Assembly: GCA_034422075.1 (NCBI GenBank) | Contig: DAOUJX010000060.1 | Coordinates: forward strand, 1 to 64,000 | Direction: 5' to 3' | Length of the DNA stretch: 64,000 nucleotides | Origin: S34-282 sp034422075 | GTDB taxonomy: Bacteria > Chloroflexota > Dehalococcoidia > Lucifugimonadales > Australimonadaceae | Shown here: positions 35,875-42,182 of the stretch, in pieces | Layout: each line of letters opens with the position of its first letter | Numbering within the stretch: position 1 is the first letter of the stretch | Made by a program: the position numbers and the translations under genes | Notes under the pieces: model-generated | Database searches by the model: none | Seen by the model: the letters and a program-made list of their open reading frames with translations, nothing else | Told to the model about the DNA's origin: nothing

Positions 35875-37146
35875 ATGAGCAAGAGGCGCAGGGCGAGCAA
35901 GAGCAGCCGGGAAAAGTTGATTAACCGGGAAATCCAGCTAGGTGAGGTGTTTACGCCGGCGGCGCCCATTGACCAACTGAGCCTTTTCGCTGGGCGTATT
36001 TCACAGAGGCGCTCGGTCGTCGACGCGATCTTTCAGCGCGGCCGCCACGCAATATTGTTTGGGGAGCGTGGTGTTGGCAAGACTTCGCTCGCCAGCGTCT
36101 TGCGCGAGTACCTTGAGAGCCTCGGACAGATCATCGTTGCTCCTCGTGTGAACTGCGACGACGGCGATGACTACTCAACGATCTGGTTCAAGGCTTTCGG
36201 TGACCTGCAGGTCATTGAGAGCCGTCGAGGTATGGGCTTTACACCGGAGGTGCAGGCGATCGTTCGCTCAGCGAGCGACTCAATCGGAAACCTAGAATCT
36301 GTCACCCCTCACTACGTACGGCAGTTACTAGAACAGCTCGGCGAGCAAACGATTCTAATTGTGATTGTCGACGAATTCGACCGTGTGGCCAGCCGGGTAG
36401 GGACGCAATTCGCTGACACCATCAAGATGCTCTCCGATCAGTCAGTGCCCGTGACACTGGTGCTCGTCGGGGTCGGCGAGACAGTCAGCTCGCTCATCAG
36501 CGAGCACGCTTCGATTGAGCGCGCACTCGCTCAGGTGCGCCTACCCCGTATGTCTACATCCGAACTGCAAGAAATCGTCGACGGCGGGCTCTCAGAAGTC
36601 GGGATGTCCGCCGAGACAGTCGCACGGGACCGGATCGCTGCACTGTCGCAGGGGCTCCCGCACTACACTCACCTCATAGCGCTTTATGCGGCTCGTGATG
36701 CGAACGATGCCGGATTGGACGTGGTAGGGGTCGAGAACGTCGCCGCAGGAATCCGCGAGGCGGTAGAGAACGCTCAGGAAACGATTACAACGACGCACCA
36801 TCGGGCCGTGATGAGCACTCGGTCTGACTCACTCTACCGCCACGTTGCGCTCGCCTGCGCGCTTACTGAGACCGATGAGCGGGGCTACTTCACAGCAGGC
36901 GCGGTGCGGGAGCCGATGGCGGCAATTATGGGCAAGCCGTACGCGATTCCCGCGTTCGCAAAACACATGAACGAATTCTGCGGTGACCTGCGCGGCCCTA
37001 TCCTTGAGAAGTTCGGAACGCAGCGGAACTACCGGTTCAGATTCCATAACCCCCTGCACCCACCCTACATAATCATGAGCGGAATCGCCCAGGGGCTGAT
37101 CGCTGAGGACACGGCAGTTAGCATCCAGAACGGCGCGAGTGGCTAG
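35875..37146 (+). CDS. AAA+ ATPase (ORC/Cdc6- or STAND-like) of unknown function
   Basis: 423 residues. Walker A is GERGVGKT (63-70), Walker B ends in IVIVDEFDRV (about 162-171, acidic DE), and LVLVGVGETV fits a sensor strand; the domain resembles ORC/Cdc6-type AAA modules. The C-terminus (about 310-410) contains YRFRFHNPLHPPYIIMSGIA, which may be a winged helix that reads the other half of the system. It has its own promoter and lies between a methyltransferase-nuclease gene and a methyltransferase remnant. A role in DNA sensing or target selection is an inference; the family is not one I can name. Confidence 0.75.
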   Translation: MSKRRRASKSSREKLINREIQLGEVFTPAAPIDQLSLFAGRISQRRSVVDAIFQRGRHAILFGERGVGKTSLASVLREYLESLGQIIVAPRVNCDDGDDYSTIWFKAFGDLQVIESRRGMGFTPEVQAIVRSASDSIGNLESVTPHYVRQLLEQLGEQTILIVIVDEFDRVASRVGTQFADTIKMLSDQSVPVTLVLVGVGETVSSLISEHASIERALAQVRLPRMSTSELQEIVDGGLSEVGMSAETVARDRIAALSQGLPHYTHLIALYAARDANDAGLDVVGVENVAAGIREAVENAQETITTTHHRAVMSTRSDSLYRHVALACALTETDERGYFTAGAVREPMAAIMGKPYAIPAFAKHMNEFCGDLRGPILEKFGTQRNYRFRFHNPLHPPYIIMSGIAQGLIAEDTAVSIQNGASG

Positions 37147-37263
37147 GGAAATCCCGCGGTTATCGCGCGCGCGAGTCTTGAGGCACCTAGGGGGAGTCCC
37201 AATTTTCAGAACCGCACGCTCTTCCACGGTGACAACCTAGCCATTCTGCGTGGGATGAACTCC
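37147..37263 (+). pseudogene. N-terminal remnant of a second DNA methyltransferase
   Basis: In the frame of the ATPase, beyond its stop, the DNA encodes NFQNRTLFHGDNLAILRGMN followed by Ser. This is the motif-X opening that precedes DPPF in N4/N6 methyltransferases. It is cut right after MNS (37263); the following sequence is the tail of the opposing Fic gene. No start codon precedes it in frame. The upstream bases TCGCGCGCGCG and ACCTAGGGGGA also occur before the first methyltransferase, so the two were probably duplicates. Confidence 0.6.
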
Positions 37264-37308
37264 GCGTGGGAAGACCCGGGCACCGCATCGGGCGATTATT
37301 GGCAGGCC

Positions 37309-37914
37309 CTAGGGCTCACCAATTTGTTGGCGAACCAGTTCCCCGATGAGCGACATGAGTGGGATGAGGTCGCCGCGATCCGCCCACTCTAATGCTTGCA
37401 CGTAACGCGAATGGTGCGCACCTTCGAGTAACTCAGGCAAGAGTGGGCGGCCTGGTAGCAATCCCCCGACCTTAAGGCAGAGAGTAAGGTAGCACACAGC
37501 CCGTGCAGTGCGCCCATTGCCGTTCACGAAGGGGTGGACAGAGTTGATGCGCCACAGCGCGTAAGCCGCCAACCGCAACTCCGACCAATCCGCCCAAGCA
37601 TCATTCACTTGGCGGACGAATTGGCTCATCAGGTCAGGTACGCATGTGTGGTCGGGCGGGCGATAGCGTACCACCCCCTGATCATCCATCACCGTAACGT
37701 TCGTTGTGCGGTATTGGCCTGCCGTCGAGTGGAGCAAGACGACAGCCTGATAGTTTATTGCCTTGATACGCCAGTCGCTCAACTGGGGCGACTGCGTTTG
37801 CAGAGCAACCTTGATGAGGGTCTGAAGGAAGTGGTAGTAGCGCTCAGAGTTTTCAGCTTCGACGGCTCGATAGAGTGGGTTCTCTTCGCCGCCCTTGAGC
37901 TGGGCGAGGTTCAA
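37309..37914 (-). CDS. Fic-domain protein (AMPylation/phosphocholination-type toxin)
   Basis: 201 residues. The Fic core reads NSVHPFVNGNGRTARAVCYL, an exact HPFxxGNGRxxR active site; the flap region TNVTVMDDQGVVRYRPPDH precedes it. Fic enzymes usually transfer AMP from ATP to a protein hydroxyl. No clear [ST]xxxE[GN] inhibitory helix is seen within the protein, so an external inhibitor is expected. It starts 5 bases after the small upstream gene and is last in a four-gene operon. Confidence 0.88.
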   Translation of the reverse strand: MNLAQLKGGEENPLYRAVEAENSERYYHFLQTLIKVALQTQSPQLSDWRIKAINYQAVVLLHSTAGQYRTTNVTVMDDQGVVRYRPPDHTCVPDLMSQFVRQVNDAWADWSELRLAAYALWRINSVHPFVNGNGRTARAVCYLTLCLKVGGLLPGRPLLPELLEGAHHSRYVQALEWADRGDLIPLMSLIGELVRQQIGEP

Positions 37915-37919
37915 GACAC

Positions 37920-38132
37920 TTACTCTGTGATCGGCCCGTAGCGGTCATCGAGCATCTGCATGACCTCCTCGCGAGACATCGTGCTCCTTCTGCCACTGAA
38001 GCCCATGACTGCGGAGACGAGTTGCTCCCGCTTCTCTTTCGGAGTCATCAGAGGGTAGCGTTTCGTGGCCTCTGCTAGCAGATCACTGGTTTCTTTGAAC
38101 CACGCTTCGTCCTTCCCGAATTTTGCTGCCAT
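37920..38132 (-). CDS. Small acidic/basic protein, candidate Fic antitoxin
   Basis: 70 residues, mostly helical by composition (KDEAWFKETSDLLAEATKRY, then MTPKEKREQLVSAVMGF). It directly precedes the Fic gene by 5 bases, the usual place of a FicA-type antitoxin, and is about the same length. The exact inhibitory motif [ST]xxxE[GN] is not present; the nearest match is TMSREE. Assignment as antitoxin is by position only. Confidence 0.55.
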   Translation of the reverse strand: MAAKFGKDEAWFKETSDLLAEATKRYPLMTPKEKREQLVSAVMGFSGRRSTMSREEVMQMLDDRYGPITE

Positions 38133-38164
38133 CGCTACTCTCCTTTGCAGTTACGGTAAGGGCA

Positions 38165-38434
38165 TCAGCGGCTGACGGCGAGGCGCCTGAGATGTACTTG
38201 CCCTTCATCGTCATCTATATCGAAGTAGAGGCGGAGGGGCAGTTGCGCCCCCCTGATGTGTATCACATGAAACCGAGTCCCAGGGACCATCGGGGCCAAG
38301 TGGGGAGTAAGAGCAAGGTCGCGGTAGTACCCTGCGAGAATCTCATCCCAACGCATGAAGGAGCCGACAATGCTCTCAACTTGGGCTTGGAACTGTGCCG
38401 ACTCGACCATTGTGTAGGAGGGCCTACCGTCCAA
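38165..38434 (-). CDS. ParE/RelE-like toxin candidate
   Basis: 89 residues. The pattern FMRWDEILAGYYRDLALTPHL, then PGTRFHVIHIRG and LRLYFDIDDDEGQVHLRRLAV resembles the strand order of RelE/ParE ribonuclease or gyrase toxins (P-G-T-R, then L-R-x-x-F/Y-x-I-D/N). Its start lies 11 bases inside the end of the Panacea-domain gene, a tight toxin-antitoxin overlap. The exact target cannot be read from sequence. Confidence 0.6.
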   Translation of the reverse strand: MDGRPSYTMVESAQFQAQVESIVGSFMRWDEILAGYYRDLALTPHLAPMVPGTRFHVIHIRGAQLPLRLYFDIDDDEGQVHLRRLAVSR

Positions 38435-38987
38435 GACCGAGTTCTTCAGTGAGCGCTAGGCTATGCTCAATGTCTTCCTCGTCAATATACTCCAATGAAA
38501 GCCATGCGGACGAATAGGGGATGTCCTCCATTGGCTTTGCGGCCAGCCAGCCCCATTCTAGATGAGACAGCTCCGACGCCTCTCTTGCCGTCATGTGCCA
38601 AAGCTCTCCAATGACCTCATCGAGGATTTCCACTTCCTCTGGACGTAGGATGCCTTCCGTCGGTTCGTCCAAGGCGACGATGCGGTGTTGGACGCCAGTA
38701 AAATAAGGGCGAGGCTCAATGCGGATGGCCTCCTTGCGTATCAGCCTTCGCCTTGCCTCAAGCATTTGCTTCGGCGCAGGGCCTTGATCTAACCGATAGT
38801 ACGTCGCTCCGGTGATAGGCTCACCCAGCCTCCGGTATGCCTCAAAGTCGGCGAAGTAGAGGATCTTATTGAGCTTGACGGCTCCGAAGCGCTCATCCCC
38901 CTCGCTGTGCTTGGCGATATAGATGATGGCCTCATCGAATTTGCGTTCGTCGAATGTTTCTATGTAGGGGCGGCCCACTTCCGCCAT
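38424..38987 (-). CDS. Panacea-domain (DUF4065/SocA-like) antitoxin
   Basis: 187 residues. FGAVKLNKILYFADFEAYRR followed by LGEPITGATYYRLDQGPAPK is the signature of the Panacea (DUF4065) domain found in SocA and in PanA antitoxins, which neutralise many unrelated toxins. The start ATG 38987 is preceded by AGGAGGCGTC. First gene of a four-gene operon with the ParE/RelE-like toxin, a small protein and Fic. Confidence 0.82.
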   Translation of the reverse strand: MAEVGRPYIETFDERKFDEAIIYIAKHSEGDERFGAVKLNKILYFADFEAYRRLGEPITGATYYRLDQGPAPKQMLEARRRLIRKEAIRIEPRPYFTGVQHRIVALDEPTEGILRPEEVEILDEVIGELWHMTAREASELSHLEWGWLAAKPMEDIPYSSAWLSLEYIDEEDIEHSLALTEELGLGR

Positions 38988-39023
38988 GACGCCTCCTGAC
39001 TAGTTTGAGCCTCGACTAATCCT

Positions 39024-39038
39024 AGCCTCCTTGAGGCT
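39024..39038. promoter_or_regulatory. Inverted repeat, possible operator of the toxin-antitoxin operon
   Basis: AGCCTC-CTT-GAGGCT between the promoter and the Panacea gene start; a likely autoregulatory site for an antitoxin complex. Confidence 0.4.
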
Positions 39039-39046
39039 GACAGGCC

Positions 39047-39075
39047 CATATAATACAAATATACACAATTGTCAA
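39047..39075 (-). promoter_or_regulatory. Promoter of the Panacea-toxin-Fic operon
   Basis: Minus strand: TTGACA (39075-39070), 17-base spacer, TATATG (39052-39047), 60 bases before the Panacea start. Confidence 0.6.
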
Positions 39076-39145
39076 CACCACCCTCAACCTCTTAGTGTCA
39101 CGAGATCTTATCCTGCGGCGGGCTGACTGCCCTCCAGCCCCATCG

Positions 39146-39274
39146 CTAGACTGGATGGGGTTCTTGTGCAAAGCCAAGGCACCCCAGGAGTCTCGGTTGG
39201 TTGAGGAATGCCTCGCGGTGCTCCTCGTAGATCTGCTCTTTGTCCATGCCCTCGTATACAGAGCCTGAATCCAT
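39146..39274 (-). CDS. Small protein, 42 residues
   Basis: MDSGSVYEGMDKEQIYEEHR followed by EAFLNQPRLLGCLGFAQEPH and PV. Acidic N-terminal half; AGGGAGAAGG upstream. Follows the 48-residue Cys protein on the same strand. The last codons coincide with an internal copy of the transposon end (39159-39175), so the natural C-terminus may have been set by an ancestral element boundary. Confidence 0.4.
   Translation of the reverse strand: MDSGSVYEGMDKEQIYEEHREAFLNQPRLLGCLGFAQEPHPV
39159..39175. repeat. Internal copy of the transposon terminal repeat
   Basis: GGTTCTTGTGCAAAGCC, 15 of 17 identical to the right terminal repeat and in the same orientation. It could serve as an alternative right end, making a 6.9-kb element, or be the scar of an earlier boundary. 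Confidence 0.6.
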
Positions 39275-39291
39275 GTGGCGCGACCTTCTCC

Positions 39292-39438
39292 CTAGTCCTC
39301 GCCCTCGTCCTTGTCGTTGTCTTGTGCTTGCCGTTCCCTGTACAGCATGTCTAGGGGCAGCGACCGCCAAGGGCAGTCGGGCTCGACACAGAGCGTGTCC
39401 GCCCTAGCGGTCTCGATCCCGCACGTGCATATGCCCAT
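39292..39438 (-). CDS. Small Cys-containing protein, 48 residues
   Basis: Begins MGICTCGIETARADTLCVEP and continues DCPWRSLPLDMLYRERQAQD with an acidic tail. Four cysteines (C4, C6, C17, C22) could bind zinc. Start preceded by GGGAGGCCCC. Likely co-transcribed with the 42-residue gene 17 bases downstream. Confidence 0.5.
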   Translation of the reverse strand: MGICTCGIETARADTLCVEPDCPWRSLPLDMLYRERQAQDNDKDEGED

Positions 39439-39532
39439 GGGGCCTCCCAGGGAAGATCCCGGCCGTCATGGCCAAGAACCGCCGACCACTTGCGGCCTGT
39501 AGTAAAATACGCTCACGCGGCATACAGCAAAA

Positions 39533-39555
39533 CAGGGGCATTAGGCGTGCCCCTG
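39533..39555. repeat. Hairpin CAGGGGCA/TGCCCCTG
   Basis: Perfect 8-bp arms with a 7-base loop (TTAGGCG). One of three hairpins in a structured 300-base stretch inside the element. Confidence 0.45.
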
Positions 39556-39623
39556 GATGCTCAGCGTAGGCTGGAATGCACTAACGTCGTAAAGCGCATT
39601 CTACTTCCTGCTCAAAGGATGTC

Positions 39624-39658
39624 AAGCCCGCGCGGAGACAACTCGCGCGGGCTTTTGC
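39624..39658 (+). terminator. Rho-independent terminator-like hairpin
   Basis: AGCCCGCGCG and CGCGCGGGCT arms with a nine-base loop (GAGACAACT), followed by TTTTG. Best terminator-like structure in the element. Confidence 0.55.
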
Positions 39659-39688
39659 TTGGCCCTCGCGGAGAAAGGAAGTGCGCCT

Positions 39689-39787
39689 ATGCCTACCCGA
39701 AAAATAGGCATCCGCCGGACAGTGCGCGTGGGAACACGCGTAACGGTCAAACGGAAGGTAACCGTTAGAACCACCCGGCGACGATAG
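39689..39787 (+). CDS. Very small basic protein, 32 residues
   Basis: MPTRKIGIRRTVRVGTRVTV followed by KRKVTVRTTRRR. It has a good ribosome binding site (GAGAAAGGAAG, 9 bases upstream) and a hairpin just after the stop. The alternation of Arg/Lys with Val/Thr/Ile suggests a basic amphipathic strand that could bind nucleic acid or membranes. No family known to me. Confidence 0.45.
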   Translation: MPTRKIGIRRTVRVGTRVTVKRKVTVRTTRRR

Positions 39788-39797
39788 CCCAAGGACA

Positions 39798-39824
39798 GGC
39801 ACCCTGATCTTTGGTCAGGGTGCC
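39798..39824. repeat. Hairpin GGCACCCTGA/TCAGGGTGCC
   Basis: Perfect 10-bp arms with a seven-base loop, 10 bases after the 32-residue gene. No U-run follows, so it may be an mRNA-stabilising structure rather than a terminator. Confidence 0.5.
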
Positions 39825-39863
39825 CATCCTACACACCTCACACCACTAGGTAGGAGGAAAGGC

Positions 39864-40202
39864 GTGGCTAGGAATGTCGTCAGGTCAGGGCTGCACCACA
39901 GAAAAAGCAGGAGGAGCCTGGTGTCCCAAGATGAGGTGCTGATATGTGTCGAATGTAGAGTCGAAGCCCAAGTTGAAGGTGTCGACGGTCAGATTGACCG
40001 AATAACCTGTCCATCGTGTGCCGTGTCGGTCGAAGGCGATAGCGGTCTCGAGATGGCACTCAAACAATTGAGCCATGACACTATCCGTGAATTCCAGGAG
40101 CGCCTCAAGCGCACATTTGGAAAAGGCGGCCCGGTCAGCTATAGCCCCGGCCGCCTCAATAACCCTAGAAGCCCATTCATCGTCGGTATACCTGACTCGT
40201 AG
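39864..40202 (+). CDS. Small zinc-ribbon protein
   Basis: 112 residues from GTG with GGAGGAAAGGC just upstream. A basic N-terminus (RSGLHHRKSRRS) is followed by a zinc ribbon, CVEC (about 28-31) and CPSC (about 49-52). The rest is helical. It is the last gene before the right end of the element. Function unknown; could be a nucleic-acid-binding accessory. Confidence 0.6.
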   Translation: MARNVVRSGLHHRKSRRSLVSQDEVLICVECRVEAQVEGVDGQIDRITCPSCAVSVEGDSGLEMALKQLSHDTIREFQERLKRTFGKGGPVSYSPGRLNNPRSPFIVGIPDS

Positions 40203-40225
40203 GGGCTAGTCTTCTCTGGGAACGG

Positions 40226-40259
40226 GGTTGATGTGCAAAGAGCCGAGTTTTTGTGCAGG
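40226..40259. repeat. Subterminal repeats at the right end
   Basis: GGTTGATGTGCAAAGAGCC (40226-40244) resembles the terminal repeat, and GAGTTTTTGTGCAGG (40245-40259) shares 13 bases with the subterminal sequence 32293-32305. The common core TTTGTGCA/TGCACAAA suggests transposase binding sites. Confidence 0.6.
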
Positions 40260-40263
40260 AGGC

Positions 40264-40280
40264 GGTTTCTGTGCAAAGCC
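40264..40280 (-). repeat. Right terminal inverted repeat
   Basis: GGTTTCTGTGCAAAGCC, exact reverse complement of the left terminal repeat at 32263-32279. Confidence 0.88.
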
Positions 40281-40290
40281 CACCCTAACT
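40281..40290. repeat. Right target-site duplication
   Basis: CACCCTAACT, identical to 32253-32262. Confidence 0.85.
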
Positions 40291-40418
40291 ACAACATGTT
40301 GTGGATTCGTTTCGTACAGACCCCAATTTGTGCTAACGAGGCTTCCATTGCCACACTTGACGTTTTTTTGCGCAGAGTGTTAGCGTGGCTCAATACACCT
40401 TGATGCGGAGGGGGCGCC

Positions 40419-41573
40419 GTGATTTCACCGGCTCGTATCCAGGTCACTGAACTGCGCAGGACATACGGGTTCGAGGAGGTGGCGATAGTCCCGGGCGACG
40501 TTACGACCAACCCCGAGCTCTCGATCACTATCCTCGAAATCGGCCCCTTCCAATTCACCACGCCCGTCATCGCCTCGGCGATGGACGCCATCGTCGATGC
40601 CAACTTTGCCGGCCTAATGGCCAAGGCGGGCGGCCTTGGCGTCATGAACCTCGAAGGCGTCTACTCCCGCTACGAGGACCCCGCCGAGGCGCTTGAGGCC
40701 ATCACCTCCGCCCCCCGCGAGAGCGTGACGGAGGTGATGCAGAGCGTGTACTCGCAGCCGTTGCGCGATGACCTCGTTGCGCAGCGTGTCGCCGACATCA
40801 AGGCGACGGGCGCGGTTGCCGCCGTCTCCGTCACTCCGCAGAGCGCCAAGCGGCTGGCTCAGGTCGCGGTCGAGGCAGGCGCCGACATCATCGTCGTCCA
40901 ATCCACCGTCACCACGGCGCGGCACATCTCCAACTCCTACCACGGGCTGCGCTTCTCCGAACTTATCCCGCTCATCAGAGTTCCGGTCGTTGTCGGCAAC
41001 TGCGTAACCTACAGCGCGGCGCTCGAACTGATGGAGCAGGGCATCGACGGGTTGTTGGTCGGCGTTGGACCGGGCGCGGCCTGCACGACGCGCGACGTTA
41101 CGGGCGTCGGCGTACCGCAGGTGAGCGCAACGCTCGACTGCGCGGCAGCGCGAGACGAGTACTTCGCGCGATCCGGCAAGCACGTTGCGGTTATCACCGA
41201 CGGCGGGATTCGCACGGGCGGCGACCTATGCAAGGCCATCGCAGCGGGCGCCGACGGCGTCATGATTGGCACACCGTTCGCGCAGACGCTGGAGGCGCCG
41301 GGCCGCGGCTTCAACTGGGGCATGGCGAGCCCGCATCCGGCGCTGCCGCGCGGCACGCGCATCAACGTCGGCGTGGAGGCATCTCTCGAGCAGGTTCTCT
41401 TCGGGCCGAGCCACCGCACCGACGGGACGCACAACCTGATGGGCGCACTCAAGGTCTGCATGTCGATGGTCGGCGCGCAGACTATAGAGGAGTTCCACGA
41501 GCGCGCCGAGCTAGTGGTAGCGCCCACCATCGCAACGGAGGGCAAGGTCTTCCAGCGCGCGGGGCGGATCTAA
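40419..41573 (+). CDS. guaB3: GuaB3 family IMP dehydrogenase-like/GMP reductase
   Basis: 384 residues of TIM-barrel without CBS domains. SITILEIGPFQFTTPVIASAMDA resembles the IMPDH opening, GVGPGAACTTRDVTGVGVPQ carries the catalytic Cys loop, and TDGGIRTGGDLCKAIAAGADGVMIG the phosphate site. GuaB3 proteins of Actinobacteria and Cyanobacteria have been described as GMP reductases, recycling GMP to IMP; the same role is likely here. GTG start with GGAGGGGG upstream. Before the transposon inserted, it was directly divergent from hrcA. Confidence 0.85.
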   Translation: MISPARIQVTELRRTYGFEEVAIVPGDVTTNPELSITILEIGPFQFTTPVIASAMDAIVDANFAGLMAKAGGLGVMNLEGVYSRYEDPAEALEAITSAPRESVTEVMQSVYSQPLRDDLVAQRVADIKATGAVAAVSVTPQSAKRLAQVAVEAGADIIVVQSTVTTARHISNSYHGLRFSELIPLIRVPVVVGNCVTYSAALELMEQGIDGLLVGVGPGAACTTRDVTGVGVPQVSATLDCAAARDEYFARSGKHVAVITDGGIRTGGDLCKAIAAGADGVMIGTPFAQTLEAPGRGFNWGMASPHPALPRGTRINVGVEASLEQVLFGPSHRTDGTHNLMGALKVCMSMVGAQTIEEFHERAELVVAPTIATEGKVFQRAGRI

Positions 41574-41633
41574 GCGGCTATACCCCATAGGCGCCCCCGC
41601 CCTCTCCCAGCGGAAAGGGTTTTCGCGCGGGGA

Positions 41634-41981
41634 TTACAGACTTGCGTCTGGATGGCCCTCATCCCTGCTTTCGCAGGAACGACGAATCCCCCTCATCCCA
41701 ACTCTCTCCCGGTACGAGAGGTCGGGGAGAGAGGCCGTAAGGACTTCCGCACCGGCGATGTTGCACCGAAGCGCGGTGTGCGGCGCGGCCGAGCGCAGGA
41801 TGCCCTTGCGGTACAGGAGCTCCACGTCGTGTGCGAACGCCGTCGGAGCGAGCACTACCGAGGTGAAGGACCGCCCGTCCTCGACGCCGCTCCATATGCT
41901 GCGGCCCACCGATATACACGCATAGTCGCGCGCTGACTGCTCCTGCTCCGAGTGGTCGATTGCGATGGTTGAGGTGTTCAT
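41634..41981 (-). CDS. Hypothetical small protein with repeat-derived C-terminus
   Basis: 115 residues from ATG 41981 with GGAGGGCC just upstream. MNTSTIAIDHSEQEQSARDY and GVEDGRSFTSVVLAPTAFAH look like normal protein; the last about 30 residues come from the dispersed repeat at 41662-41720, suggesting that repeat insertion replaced the original end. Function unknown. A long structured hairpin lies in its leader (42023-42066). Confidence 0.45.
   Translation of the reverse strand: MNTSTIAIDHSEQEQSARDYACISVGRSIWSGVEDGRSFTSVVLAPTAFAHDVELLYRKGILRSAAPHTALRCNIAGAEVLTASLPDLSYRERVGMRGIRRSCESRDEGHPDASL
41662..41679. repeat. Dispersed palindromic repeat, copy 3
   Basis: TCCCTGC-TTTC-GCAGGAA, related to copies at 7730 and 23203. 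A second inverted sequence (CTCTCTCCCGG...CGGGGAGAGAG) follows at about 41701-41731. Confidence 0.6.
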
Positions 41982-42022
41982 GGCCCTCCGTGCGCCTGCA
42001 TGCCGGGTCGGCGGACATACAA

Positions 42023-42066
42023 GGAGCCCCGGCTGCCGTCCCACTTCGGGACCTTGCCGGGGCTCC
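42023..42066 (-). promoter_or_regulatory. Long nested hairpin in the leader of the hypothetical gene
   Basis: Outer arms GGAGCCCCGGC and GCCGGGGCTCC are perfect over 11 bp; the inner arms GTCCC and GGGAC form a second hairpin. Transcribed leftwards, it lies 42 bases before the 41981 start. It could be an attenuator, an RNA element or a terminator without U-run. Confidence 0.45.
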
Positions 42067-42182
42067 AATAACCGCGCTACGCCGGTCGGGGGGTAGCGGC
42101 GTCGCTGCGTGTGGCCATGCTAGGTCGCTCGCGCCCCGTCGCACAACGGCCAGATGTCACAAATGGGACGTACGCCGCGCGG

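Larger units (their letters stand above)
32263..40280. mobile_element. 8,018-bp transposon carrying methyltransferase/nuclease, ATPase and toxin-antitoxin genes
   Basis: The ends are perfect 17-bp inverted repeats: GGCTTTGCACAGAAACC at 32263-32279 and its reverse complement at 40264-40280. Both are flanked by the exact direct repeat CACCCTAACT. Just inside both ends, in the same orientation, is GAGTTTTTGTGCA (32293-32305 and 40245-40257). The transposase gene lies at the left end. Passenger genes are a HTH protein, a frameshifted methyltransferase-nuclease, an AAA+ ATPase, a methyltransferase remnant, a Panacea/toxin/small-protein/Fic operon and several tiny genes. Base composition inside is visibly less GC-rich than in the flanking genes. 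The element sits between hrcA and guaB3. I cannot assign it to a named transposon family. Confidence 0.85.

Noticed and set aside
42023..42066. Integron attC site
   Set aside because: The hairpin is a near-perfect palindrome without the unpaired extrahelical bases and RYYYAAC/GTTRRRY ends of attC.
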